Positions 34,901 to 45,000 of a stretch of 64,000 nt of DNA are shown piece by piece. The translations under genes were made by a program, and so were the position numbers. This DNA is from Oryzias latipes (taxonomy: Eukaryota; Chordata; Actinopteri; Beloniformes; Adrianichthyidae): the NCBI RefSeq assembly GCF_002234675.1, contig NC_019867.2, forward strand, positions 23,163,042 to 23,227,041. Direction: 5' to 3'. The stretch's first letter is position 1. Each line of letters begins with the position of its first letter. The notes under the pieces were generated by a model. It worked only from the letters and a program-made list of their open reading frames with translations. It searched no databases and had not been told where the DNA came from.

Positions 34901-37900
34901 ACACTCTTTGAGTTCATTAAACATGTTAAATATTCCAGTGGGACCAAGTCCACTAAAACCTTATGTCAAACTTTAACTGTAGGGCTGCGGATCATTACTT
35001 TGTGGCGATCGGATTCACAAATCAAGATAAACAAGTCACAAATCAAACCACGATTCTTACTATTTAATATAAATATGTCTGAATGGTTGTTATATGAATG
35101 TATTTTTCCTAGATGTATGAAAATTAAAATAAAATGTATTAAAACACCTTTGTTTATACCTTTTATCTTGAATAGGAAATCATACTCAACAAAACATAAT
35201 AGATACAGCATAATCTTTTATGTTTCCCACCATAACATGTTCAGTCCGGAGTTCTAAAACAAGAGACGGTGAATCCAAATCCAGATTTAGTCCCAATGTC
35301 TTTTTTATCTCACCTAATATATCAGACCAATACTTCAAAGTTTAGAATTTTTGAGGCAGTAACCCCACTGCCAGATGGGTATTTTTATTTTCCTCTTTAT
35401 GTTTCCATTTATACCTGCAGTAAAAGGCAGTGGGAGAAACTGGTTATCACCTCATGAAGCACTTAATATGGGATTCTGCTTCTATTTACAGCTTCAGGAG
35501 TCACGCTGCTTCAAGAGGCGCATCAAGAAGTTAGAAGATGCAAACAAGAAGTTGACGCTTGAGCTGGAACACGAAAAAGGGAAGCTGGCGGGATTAGCAC
35601 AGTCCCACAGTACGTTGAGGGATCACACTAATATATTGGAGTCTGCATTAGCCAAGAGGGAGGCAGATCTGGTCCACCTCAACTTGCAGGTAAGTTTTAA
35701 ATTGTAAAAAGCTAGATTAACATATATAGCTTGATTAATGTGTATTTGTATTTTTGCTTCTTTTTATATTTGTTTGCTTTTGTTTGCCTTTTTTCAGGTT
35801 CAGGCTGTTCTGAAGCGAAAGGAAGAGGAAGACCAGCAGATGAAGCAAATGGTAAAAACTCTACAGATTGCTTTGGAGAAGGAGCAAACCAAAGTCAAAG
35901 ACCTGAAAGAGCAGGTAGGAACTTTTTTCTGCGTTCACCGTCTAGTTGAAATAATATTTTCTTTAATTCAGGAAAGCTTGAGTTTGATTTTGAAAGGTTG
36001 TAATGTTGTGGTTTGTCCTGCAGGTGGCAGCAGCAAAGGCTGAAGCAGCTCACAACAGAAGACACTACAGGGCAGCAATGCTCGAGCTGTCAGAGATAAA
36101 GAAGGATCTACAATCTAAAGAAGACCTTGTCAAAGTCCTTCAGAGTGAAGCACAAAAACTCCAGTATGTCAATTAGTCTGACTTCATCTGTGTGATTATG
36201 TACATCTCACCTGTAATCAATAATAATAATGTGTGTTGCACTTTGCAGAGCACAAGATGAGCAGCACTCTCGTGATGTTTCCATGTTTCAAGAGGAGCTT
36301 GCCGAGGCTCATGGTCAACTCCAGATTCTCCAGAAACAACTAGATGAAGAACTGGCAAAGCAGCCACTCACAAACCAAGAGGTGTGCCGTCTAAGCAAAC
36401 ATTTGGATTCCCTGACTAATCTATTCTATTATCTATTTTTTTTGTTTTGTTTTACATGTAATGCAAGAATAAGCCATGAGACTATAGATGATATTAGAGG
36501 AACTTTTTCTTTTATAGTTGTTATTAAACTCCCTGATTTATATTTTTTCTGCAGTTAATCTTATTTTGTTTCCTAAACCCTATTTCTATCTGTGATGTTA
36601 ACATGTGAAATTGATTTCTGACGCAGGTTGAAGACCTGAAGTGGGAGGTGGAGCAGAAGCAGAGGGAGATTGAAGCTCAGAAGCAGCAGTTGGAAATGAT
36701 GGAACAGTGCCACCAAAGGGAGCTGGATAACCTACAAACTGCACTGCAGGCAAGAAGACTTTCTCCTAATACATGTACAAAAAACTGTAAATTATGTAAG
36801 AGATAATGCCGGATGAGGTGTGCATTATCAGAAATAAATGGTCTTTGCAAAGGGATGAACCATCCGACGTGTTTACCCCTCCACAAAGTCCATTATCTCG
36901 CTTATGTCATAGTTAGTTACGAAAGAAACAAACATAAAATCAAATATTGGTGGTGTGATGAGGAAGATAAATAAGACAAGAACAGAGCAGAAGTGGTGGA
37001 AGTTGAAGTTATGAAGGAGTTGAACAGACTTTGAGAGATCAGGAGGTTCTTCCAGATGACGGAACAGCTGCAGCTAAAGTGATCAGGGAGACTAATGGGA
37101 AGGAATATTGTCATCAGGAAAGATGGCTGGGGGTGAAATAAAGAAGTTCAAGAGTGTTGGCTATGAAAAAGTGTGACACTGAGCAGAAAGAAGACAGTAC
37201 AGAGAGATGCTGCATGCGAGGAAGGTGGCGGTGACGAAGGAGGTGTAAGACTTATGTGACAGGTTAGGGGAAGGTGGGAGAGGTGGATCTGTCCATGTGA
37301 GGCATGACAATCAAAGACGGAAGGATGTCCAGCAGGTTAGGGTGATCAAGGACAGAGATGTAAATGTGTTGACAGGTTCCACAAGTTTGATAGAAAGATG
37401 GAGGGAGAACTTTGAAGAGCTGATAGATGAAAAAAATGAGCACAGAGTAGAAGATGTGGCTGTTATGGAGCAGGAAGTAGCAAAGATTAGTAAGGATGAA
37501 GTGAGGAAGACATTGAAGAAGATGAAGGGTAAAAAAGCAGTTGATCCTGATGGCATTCTTATATAGACGAAGGCAATATGGAAGAGTTTATGATTTAATG
37601 GAGGCGGATGATTTGCTGTGGCGACACCTGAAGGGAGCAGCGGAAAGAAAAAGATGAAAACTCCTCATTTTGATGGACCCCTAACTAAAATAAAATCCTA
37701 TTTTGCTTTAGGATATCAAGGTGGAGCTGGAATCTGTCCAGGAGGAGTTAAGCAGCACCAGGAAGGACAAATTTATGCTGCAGGCTAAAGTGGGAGAGCT
37801 GAGAAACAGCATGAAAACAGTCCTTCTGCAGAATCAGCAACTCAAACAGGACCTCAAGCAGAGTCGCCTACGAAGGGTAAAGAACTGTTTGTATTCTCTC

Positions 37901-38427
37901 AAATAAGAGCGTCTTTCTTAAGATCAGTGACTGCACATGCCTCTGTACTTATGACGTTGGAGCAGCAACGTATGGAGTTGAAGACTGAAGGGAATCCATC
38001 CAACCCAGTGACGCCAGTTAAGATCCCAGACTGCCCTGTGCCCGCATCGCTGCTAGACGAGTTGCTGAAACCGTCGGCTTCCGTCAACAAGGAGCCACTC
38101 AATAATCTCCATAACTGCCTCCGGCAGCTCAAGTAAGCACATTCTTCTGTTTGCAGGATAAACGTAATCATCACATTGGCATTGGCATTTGGTGCTAGGG
38201 TGTACAAATGTTGAAAGGACTGTATATCTATTTAATCCAGGGAAGAAATGGACAGCCTGCAGAAGCAAATGGAGCAACACACGGTAACGGTACACGAGTC
38301 CATGAACTCCTGGACGGACACAGCAGAAGGACTGGCTCAACTTGAGCTGCAGAACATTTCCAAATCCTCAACAGGGGTAAACAATATGGTGGAAAATAAC
38401 ACTGAAACGGAACAGGAGCCATCATAA
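19933..38427 (+). CDS. golga3: golga3, golgin subfamily A member 3 (golgin-160), 1512 aa
   Basis: A peripheral Golgi golgin that helps keep Golgi structure and traffic and can be cut during apoptosis (family knowledge). Exons: 19933-20059, 25467-25745, 26832-26944, 27072-27775, 28285-28393, 29162-29468, 29552-29754, 29840-29977, 30062-30223, 30324-30692, 31668-31745, 33364-33627, 33718-33812, 34233-34449, 34612-34755, 35492-35689, 35798-35914, 36024-36163, 36249-36381, 36627-36749, 37712-37876, 37966-38132, 38241-38427. All phases agree, and the length is close to the human protein (1498 aa). Strong family matches include LQSLRLSMPMQETELC, EEQLKQYRVQRHKER, VRQWYQQQLALAQEAR, KAYENAVGILSRRLQEAL and KIPDCPVPASLLDELL. 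Intron 21 uses a GC donor. The acceptor of the exon at 37966 is the least certain junction. An intact gene. Confidence 0.96.
20060..20547. other. golga3 intron 2, first part: no feature
   Basis: Ordinary AT-rich intron sequence between the start-codon exon and the pogo-like insertion. Nothing else recognised. Confidence 0.5.
20548..22396 (-). mobile_element. pogo-like DNA element, internally deleted, 1.85 kb
   Basis: The ends are CCGTAATTTCTGGACT and AATCCAGAAATTACGG, inverted repeats. A minus-strand ORF at 22185-21940 begins MENARRNAYNAAFKLKAIVK, the start typical of pogo/Tigger-type transposases before their CENP-B-like helix-turn-helix. It jumps after about 24 residues to INTGFGKTGLL-like tail sequence (read as ITNGFGKTGLLRDGEDS), which resembles the transposase C-terminus. 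The DNA-binding and DDE core are therefore deleted in frame. The interior has a partial duplication (GGGCTGGTT...AGTCACTGAGAGC at about 21143-21185 and around 21285-21520) and a SINE insertion. Confidence 0.72.
21318..21500 (+). mobile_element. tRNA-derived SINE
   Basis: The 5' end looks like a tRNA with an A box (AAGTGGCTCAGGCGGCAGAG) and a B box (GGCGGTTTGATCCCCGC), the internal RNA polymerase III promoter. A tRNA-unrelated body follows, then a 3' end CCCCATTGCGGGATAAATAA with a T-rich tail. It interrupts a duplicated segment of the pogo-like host element. It is not a functional tRNA: there is no paired acceptor stem or 3' arm. Confidence 0.82.
22440..22795 (+). mobile_element. Family A MITE, copy 3 (truncated both ends)
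   Basis: It contains the GCAGACAAAAAAAATGCAGG, CTGTACAGCTGAATAGCTCC and GGGGCTATAAGCTAGTGGGA blocks of family A. Both termini are missing. It lies in golga3 intron 2. Confidence 0.65.
23040..24320 (-). mobile_element. Non-LTR retrotransposon fragment (reverse transcriptase)
   Basis: On the minus strand, degenerate NGVRQGG-like sequence (here WGETRGYSLSYSF, about 23980-23930) is followed by YQHLMYADDIVVLSPSTAGL at 23891-23691. Then come NKIKYLGHIISED, KAFCTPLYTPNLWANYKNAS and LQVAYNDALRVLLYKPRRTS down to about 23241. The YADD box and the order identify an RT with its C-terminal region. Several frameshifts are present. The clade was not determined. It lies in golga3 intron 2. Confidence 0.82.
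24548..25160 (-). mobile_element. Family A MITE, copy 4 (complete)
   Basis: The best preserved copy in the window, 613 bp. It starts TTAAAGACCCACTCCAATCA and ends TCGAAGCGGGTCTTTAA. Relative to the majority of copies it is inverted. Because TTAA forms the outermost bases at both ends, it could be either a target duplication or part of the terminal repeat. Confidence 0.82.
25878..26576. mobile_element. hAT-type non-autonomous element in golga3 intron 3
   Basis: It begins CAGTGTTTTTCAACCAGTG and ends GTTTGAAAAACACTG, nearly the same termini as 10604-11517. The flanks are AACTAAAG (25870-25877) and AACTCAAG (26577-26584), an 8-bp duplication with one change. It makes up about two thirds of the intron between 25746 and 26831. 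No transposase is present. Confidence 0.88.
27888..28236 (+). mobile_element. Family A MITE, copy 5 (internally deleted)
   Basis: The left part (TGAAATTGGTGTTTTTTTTA, ACATTTTTCTGATGATG) and right part (CCCACAACTCAGAGGCAAAT, TGATCAGAGTGGACCTTTGA) are present, with the middle lost. It lies in golga3 intron 5 and ends about 50 bp before the next exon. Confidence 0.7.
28394..29161. other. golga3 intron without recognised elements
   Basis: An open frame at 28703-29056 (117 codons, rich in Cys, Tyr and Phe) has no family resemblance and no splice support. Confidence 0.45.
30693..31667. other. golga3 intron 11, nothing recognised
   Basis: AT-rich intron of about 975 bp with no repeat ends or exon-like segments seen. 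Confidence 0.5.
32480..33234 (+). mobile_element. Family A MITE, copy 6, with internal duplication
   Basis: It starts TTAAAGACCCACTCCGATGA and ends GAGTGGGTCTTTTAA. The segment around GGGGCTGTAAGCYAGCRG...CACAACT occurs twice (about 32790-32890 and 33045-33135), separated by a short insertion with a TTGGTATGAACGCAGC end. It occupies much of golga3 intron 12. Confidence 0.78.
33907..34111. mobile_element. piggyBac-like MITE (205 bp), copy 2, in golga3 intron
   Basis: CCCTTGTGCTATC and GATAGCACAAGGG termini are bounded by TTAA on both sides (33903-33906 and 34112-34115). It is in opposite orientation to the copy at 8425-8629 and of equal length, so the family looks size-conserved and fairly recent. 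An open frame crossing it is accidental. Confidence 0.92.
34756..35491. other. golga3 intron 16, no recognised element
   Basis: AT-rich sequence. A 139-codon open frame at 34838-35257 is Lys/Ile/Tyr-rich with no similarity noticed and is best taken as chance in AT-rich DNA. Confidence 0.45.
36940..37660 (+). mobile_element. RTE-like LINE fragment in golga3 intron 21
   Basis: The segment at 37297-37566 encodes VRVIKDRDVNVLTGSTSLIE, RWRENFEELIDEKNEH and EEVRKTLKKMKGKKAVDPDG-like sequence (seen as DEVRKTLKKMKGKKAVDPDG), the linker just before the RT core of RTE-group LINEs. It then jumps to a 3' tail with GCTGTGGCGACACCTGAAGG and GGAAAGAAAAAGATGAA. The RT core is deleted. It is in the same orientation as golga3. 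Confidence 0.78.
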
Positions 38428-38830
38428 AAAAACTTGTTAACTCTCAGGCAAAGAGGAAGAGTGGAGTTTTATCCACTAAGGCACTTTTAAGCTCCATATT
38501 TGCTTTCTCTTTTTTCAACAATTGCCAACATTTGGCATTTCTCCCATCAGCACAGAAGTGCTTTTGTGGTGTAATACCGTATCAACCACAGCTTTATTCG
38601 TATTATTTCTCACTTGTTTATATATAAAGTTATTTTCCATATGTATTTATTAAGGTTAGTAATGGCAAAAAATTGATTTACTTACTCTTTAACAATATGT
38701 TAATCTTCAGTTTTGCTGTATTGAATGCAAAGACAAGTTTAATCTGTTCTACCTTAAGAGTAAAGTTTCATCATTTACTGTAAAATTGGTAATAAATCAG
38801 TGGCATCATTGCTGCCTAATAATACCTAAC
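38428..38830 (+). terminator. golga3: golga3 3' UTR with AATAAA at 38791
   Basis: The first canonical poly(A) signal after the stop lies at 38791-38796 (GGTAATAAATCAG). A TTTATA-rich 3' UTR precedes it. Longer 3' UTRs are possible. Confidence 0.6.
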
Positions 38831-40890
38831 ATCTGTATTTCAATGACTACAATGTGTTCTTCCATTTCTATGTGCCTGTTGACTCGTGTCATTTATTGAT
38901 GATTTTACCAAAACATTCATGTTTGATAACAGTTTGTAATGAAATTGTCTCTCTACTGTCTGCTCAGATATTATATATTTTGCCACATGGTAAAAAAAAG
39001 GTTCTAGGTTGGACTTTGTTTCCTAAAGTGAGTCTGTCAACATTAATCCTAAGTTTTATGTGTCTAGCTCGGACTGCAGTAAATTTATAAGCAAAAAAAG
39101 GAGCCTTAAGCAATCTTTGACGTGCTGAAAAGAACTCAATTGAGTTGGATGGCTATTTTTCTGTTGTGTGTGCAAGATGTTTTGTGTTTCATATGTGGGT
39201 TAAAATTCTTACTAAACTGAAAAGTTTGTTTAAATTTTATCACACCAACTGACATTGTATGATTAAAACTGAAGCGACTGATGAAGCTATTTAATGAAAA
39301 AAGATTACTGCTTGAAATGATTGTTTTCTGTTACGTTTGATACATTCTGTACTTTCAAAAAAAGGATAGAACCCTTTAATCGCCTCCTGTTTTTGTTGTT
39401 TAATTCTTCTCTGGGATTGTTGGATATGTTAAATGTTTTCAAAGGTTAATATATACACGGTTGTTTTTTGTATAATTGTGAAATGACCATAAACGTCGAA
39501 TGGAAAGATGTAACTTAAGATATCAAATGTAAACCAAATCTGGCTGTATAGTTACATCTGGATTGCAGTCTGAGTATCCAGTGGATATTTAAAAAATTAT
39601 ACAGCAGCTTTCTGTATGCAATTAGGTGCAGATCCTTTGTTCTTTCAGTAAGACAAAAAGGCAAACGATTTTGAATGCTTTTTAAGATGGTGTTTTTTTT
39701 TCCCAGAGGGACAGTAAATATAATTAAGAATGCTTGTATTGGAAAACTAACATTACATGTATTTATATTCTGTATTATAAGAGAAAAAGGCTGTACCTAT
39801 AAACTTGCACCTTGCTATGTTTCTTTTTCTTCCCCCAGAGATTGGAAATGTTTGATTGCTTATTGGTCATCTGTTTTGGGAGATGTGATTGTATTCATGA
39901 TAAAGTTGCACTATTCATCTGCCATTGAATCTTGTATTTTTTTCTATCAAAAATAACTTTTAAAATACATTGCAACACATTAGTTACCCGTATACATATA
40001 ATTACATACGAACTTATTTATACATGGCGTTTCCCATAAAAGTGGCGATTTTGTTCAGGCACAGTGTTGGACAACTGTGGGTCCTAGTTACGCATTTTGA
40101 AACTGTCGCGGTGTCAAGACACCTAGCATAAGGTGCCGGGGATACAGAGGGAGACGCAGGCAGGGTAATATTTTAATGGAATTATTCATACCTTATGTAG
40201 TACTGTTTAAACGTGTCTGCATCTTTTCAGGTCCGTTAACAAAATAAATACATTTTAAATCACACGTAATTTATGATGCAACTATTAACCAATAGCTTGT
40301 GTTAGCTTACTGCTAAATGGCTAATGCCTCCTATTAGCATTTTGAATAAACTCCAATAGGATTATAATAATGAGAATAACACCACTTTCACGTTCATATT
40401 CCATTTAGCCAGTCACGATTTAAAGCGGTATTAACGTCTCTCTCCAGCCAGGCAGCTGTTATTGAGATGTCATGTCATTGGCTTGTCTGGTACGTCTGTT
40501 AATGTTGGTTAATGTTGGTTAATATTGTAATTGTTTTAGTTTGGAGTTTGCCTTTGCAACGTTACAGACTTGAATGCTCGTATCGTATAATGTATTATAA
40601 CCAACATAGTCCTGAAAAAAACTAGTTTTCCTGCAAGCTGTTAAAGCTATCCAAATGGTATTCAATAATACATATTTTCTGCTATTTTTGAAGAAAAACA
40701 AAAACGCAATTCGTATCTTAAAACTGAAATGTCACTGGTGGTTAAATGACCAAGACCTGGAAGTCTTTTTTAAACATATTACAAACATGCCTGTGTCATG
40801 GTGGACGTTTAGCTAATAAGTAACTTTTACCCCTAGTCGCAATTTATAAGCGGCGCTCTTTCAGCCTAAATTCAAGTTAACGCTGCGTAT
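38831..40890. other. Spacer between golga3 and ankle2
   Basis: AT-rich DNA without a supported gene. The two genes are tandem, so this holds any distal golga3 3' UTR and upstream ankle2 control sequence. Confidence 0.5.
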
Positions 40891-40899
40891 TAAGGCTTC

Positions 40900-41107
40900 G
40901 TGATTCTTACTTTTCAGTTGTCTAATTTGAGTTTTCCTACAGGTGCGGAACGGAGCGTGTGCCCTGCCTTGAAACTGAGCATGCGCACAGCATGTTGTAA
41001 ACAATGAGACTCACTATTCCAGACCGTTTTCTGCTTTGTGTCTAACCCCCGTTTTATATTTGCAAACCTAGAATTTACCACTCGTTACATGCAAAATATG
41101 TTTTTTG
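40900..41107 (+). promoter_or_regulatory. ankle2: ankle2 promoter and probable non-coding first exon
   Basis: GAGCATGCGCACAGC at about 40977-40991 resembles an NRF-1 site, common in CpG promoters of housekeeping genes. A good donor (TTTTTG|GTGAGT) ends at 41107 and would splice to the acceptor CTTTCAG at 42039, just before the ATG-bearing exon. The segment has several ATGs followed by short frames, so it is taken as 5' UTR. Confidence 0.5.
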
Positions 41108-42061
41108 GTGAGTATAAGAACGCAAGTATCGATGAATGTCATTGCTTGTAGTCTAATTTTTAAACTGTGGAATGACTTCCATGTATCATTCGCTTCGGAA
41201 CTAACTGTCCGCGAAAGCCCAGGTCGAATGACACACTTGGGCGTGAAAACACGCGAGTACATACACTTATATTATGGCCTAATTTCTACCCGTTTGTAAT
41301 TTACAAATATCGGTACTCCTCAAAATAGAAAACAAAAACAGTGCCGTTTATCCTGTTTACATTTTAGCCCTAGCTATCTTTGCTATGGTTCAAAAGCTGT
41401 CTGGCGTGTTAGCAACAAGCTAGCCAGCAGAAGCTAGTTCAACTTCAGTTGTGTTAAACTATTACAAAAATAAATTAAACGCATTTAAATGTGCCCGAGG
41501 ATCAGATCGTTGTTTTAAATTGCGTGTTTTAAATTGGGATTTGTGTACAATTGCTGAATAAAAGTGATTTGATCAGTAAGGAATGCGCAAGCAGTAGTTT
41601 GTTTACGTATAAAAAAAATTACGTGGAGGACGTAATTTTTTTTTAGCTTATTGCTAAGGATGTTTTATTGAATGGTTTTGCACATATGCACATGATAAAC
41701 AGAACGTAGTTACTCAATTCTTTTTAATTTATGGAACACAGAAATTACTCTCCTGGTTTTTCAATTAACGTGCAGTTTTTCTAAATTTCTTTATTTATTT
41801 TTACACAAACTGGGCAATTTCTTTTAGCAATATTAATAGTTTTTAAGTGTTCTTTTGAAAGATCCAAATTTCTTCTTGTTTGTCTGTTCTTTTACTTTAG
41901 GTTTGAAATACATATGGCTTGTTTCTCTTAAGTGACTAGTGAAGCAAAATATTCTGATGTACTTAAAGGAGAAATATTACCATTGTGCTTATTGAAGTCA
42001 TGCATTTTCTGCTCTTTTTTTCTTTGGGTCAACTTTCAGTTGCGTCGTTGGGAGCTGAAGC

Positions 42062-45000
42062 ATGGAGGCTGTTCTGAGCAGACTGAAGGGGCTGAGTGCT
42101 GCTGAGCTGTCAGAGGAGTTTGCCCGAGCACACCTCAAGTGTGGCCCCATCACATGCACCACAAGAGGCACCTACGAGAGGAAGCTAGCACGTGTTCTCG
42201 CCGAGCAAGAGGGCTACGCATCTGAAACGAATGACAGCTTTTCTCCTGGCAATTCAGACAGTGCAGAGAGTGCCGAACATGTTTCACATGCCACTCCAGC
42301 AGCTGCAACAGCCACTGCTACAACAACTAGTAGCTCCTCCGGGACTGCTGCCGAGGAGTTGGACTTTGGCTATGGTGTAGGTTTAAACCCCCCTGAAGAA
42401 GAGGAAATCTCAGTGAAGGCAACCTCCAAGACTGCCGGTGAATTCAGTGACTTTAAGGCCAAAACAGAAACTCCTTCAAAGTCAGCAGAGGTTTCTCCAA
42501 ACTTTTATTACGGAGTCTGCTCGCCGTGGGAGGATGTCTTGGCTAGAAATGGTAAGCAAAGCTTATAACATTTTTAACATCAACAACTCATGCACTCCAT
42601 TTAAAATCAATAATTTTTTGCTGTTTCCACGGTTGCATTTAACAGGAGAAGTTTTTTGTGTTATTTTCACATTTTTAATAGTCACAATGGAAATAATTTT
42701 TTTAGTTGAGAATTTTTGTGTATTTCTTCTTTTTCTTTTTTTCCTCCTGCTTTTCTGATTCTATTCATTCAGCTTTTTATCTAACAGAGCAACTATTCTT
42801 TTCAAAAAGAATAATATTCCTACAGAAATCTGTTCTCTTTATGTTGGCCGGTGAAAACAGGCTATTACAACCCTAGGCACTTTGTAAATTCTCAATAAAA
42901 AATGTGGCCAGACAGAAATAAAAGGACCACATTAACCTTTAATCATCTGATGAGAAAGCTACCTTTAAGAAACTGTGATAAGCAAAGTTAGTAATCTTAG
43001 AGCAAAATTAGCCTCTGCAGCACTGACCTTAATGACTCCCTTCACTGCTGTTTATATTGTTCATACTCTGATAGGGGTAAAACGTTTGGAAAGTTGCAGA
43101 TTTAGATGAACTGTGGGGATATGGCTCAGGTCACTTGTGTTTTCACTGATGTCACAAATCCATTCTGGATCCCAACATGTCACCATGTTGGAGGTATACA
43201 CTTGTAAATATTGCCCTGAGTTTAGGTCTGTACAAATGACCTGAAAAGGGTGAGAAGGCAGCGGCCAGCAAAAGTGAACAGAAACAAGACGGTTTATAGT
43301 TTAACTTGACGTAAAAGAAAAGGAGTATTTTAGTAAAATCAAATTACGATAAATGATGGAGAAGATCCTTATGAAATGCAATCTGTGTTGTTTTCTATCC
43401 TCGATCAGTTCCCATTGGTTTTGTTGAGTAACTTCTCTTTTTGAGTCAAAAGATTAATAGATCTGTGCAAATGTATCTCTACAGCTTTCCAGTCTAATAA
43501 ATGATGGTGACATAGCTGATGTTGTCTTCAATCATCAGTACTAGTATCAAGAGTATGACTACCATGCTGGTAACAACACCAATCTACTGGGTTGGATAAT
43601 ACAGTACTAGCAATGTTAGTTGTTAGTAGGATTTATGTATTTTAATATCAGCATTTAAAATGTTCCTTGTACAAATGTTATTTTTTTGCAATATATTCAA
43701 AATTGTTTACTGACAATGTCTTGCTCCAACATGGCAACTGAATTGACTTCATTTGGTTGGAGCCGGACATTTTCTGTAGGTGTTGTCACACTCGCACTCA
43801 CTCAGTCCAGTTGTTATACAGTCAATGGTCAAAATCTTTAGACATCAATTTTAATGTACTTAGGTTTAACGTAGTTGCTCTGTCTGACATATTGTGACAG
43901 TCGAGTGCACGGCAATGATTGAATCTTTTGTCATAAAGCTGAATTCTGAACTCGTCTTCAAGCGTTGGTTTGTTTTGATATTGCCAGTATGGCTGACTCC
44001 TGGAATGATGACGTCACATGAAAACAGCCTATAGAAATGTACTGATGCTAGCTCAATCACAAATGTTAAACTAAACTAAAATGTTTGTCAGTGAAAAACA
44101 GCCATTTATTTGGTGATAAAATCTTTGAAAACTTTGAATATTCCAGTTAAAATGACACTGTTAGTGATGTGATGTCTAATCAAATCTTGCACTAGTTTTA
44201 GTATTGTGCTGATAACTATTGAACTAGTAAATGTGTTTCTGTGTGTTTGTGCTGCAGATGGAGGCCGTGTATATTTGGACATGAAAGATGTTGTTCAGGC
44301 TGTAAAGTCCATAAAGGGAGCTCGCTTCAAAGCTTTCAACAACCGTGAGGATGCAGAGAAATATGCCAAGGGAGTTTGTGACTATTTCCCATCTCCTAAC
44401 AAATCTACACCATGTGTGTCCCCAATTAAATCAAACTTGCTTCTCTGTAAAGGTAAGTCTACCTGTGTCTTTTATCAGGGGACTTTCAGGCCAAGAGTCA
44501 CCGGTTTGATAGAATCAAACAAATCTGTAAAGACTAGAGAAATAATGACATAATTAACAGGTTTCAGCTGTCAACGGGATGATTAAATCCTTGCTGATTG
44601 AAAGGTTGCACCCATTTGTTGATCAGGCCTTCATTTATTTTCATTAGAAGTCCGACATAAAGACATAAAGTCTGAGGTCATAATTGTCAAGAAAAACACA
44701 AATATCATCGAAATGCTTTGGGGATAGAATGAGGCAGCAATCCATAAAATGGGAGTCAAGTCAGTTGTCTGTCTAAAATCAGTTTTAAAGAATTCCTGTT
44801 GACTGTAGAAAAAATCTTGTTATTGAAAAACATGCATGTTCCCAAAACAATTGATATTTAGAATCCAACACAAATCCCATTTTAATTCATTTTATTCTAA
44901 AAATGTGTCATTGCCTTTAAAGACATTTGAAAAGGTTTAGTAAAAACACACCTACATAAATGCTTGATTGCAAAATGATCTAAGCCACAATATACTTTTA

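Larger units (their letters stand above)
29162..38427 (+). other. golga3: golga3 coiled-coil rod and C-terminus (residues 445-1512)
   Basis: Eighteen exons, mostly of phase 0, encode a long parallel coiled coil rich in Glu, Gln, Leu and Lys with heptad spacing to about residue 1395. A conserved non-coiled tail follows (NPVTPVKIPDCPVPASLLDE), then a short final coil ending with EMDSLQKQMEQHTVTVHESM. The last roughly 35 residues are unlike human. Most introns are short, but intron 11 (30693-31667), intron 12 (31746-33363) and intron 21 (36750-37711) are expanded, the last two by transposable elements. Confidence 0.85.

Noticed and set aside
40500-40532. Tandem repeats of TAATGTTGGT considered as a regulatory array
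   Set aside because: Only about three short units; not enough to support a function.
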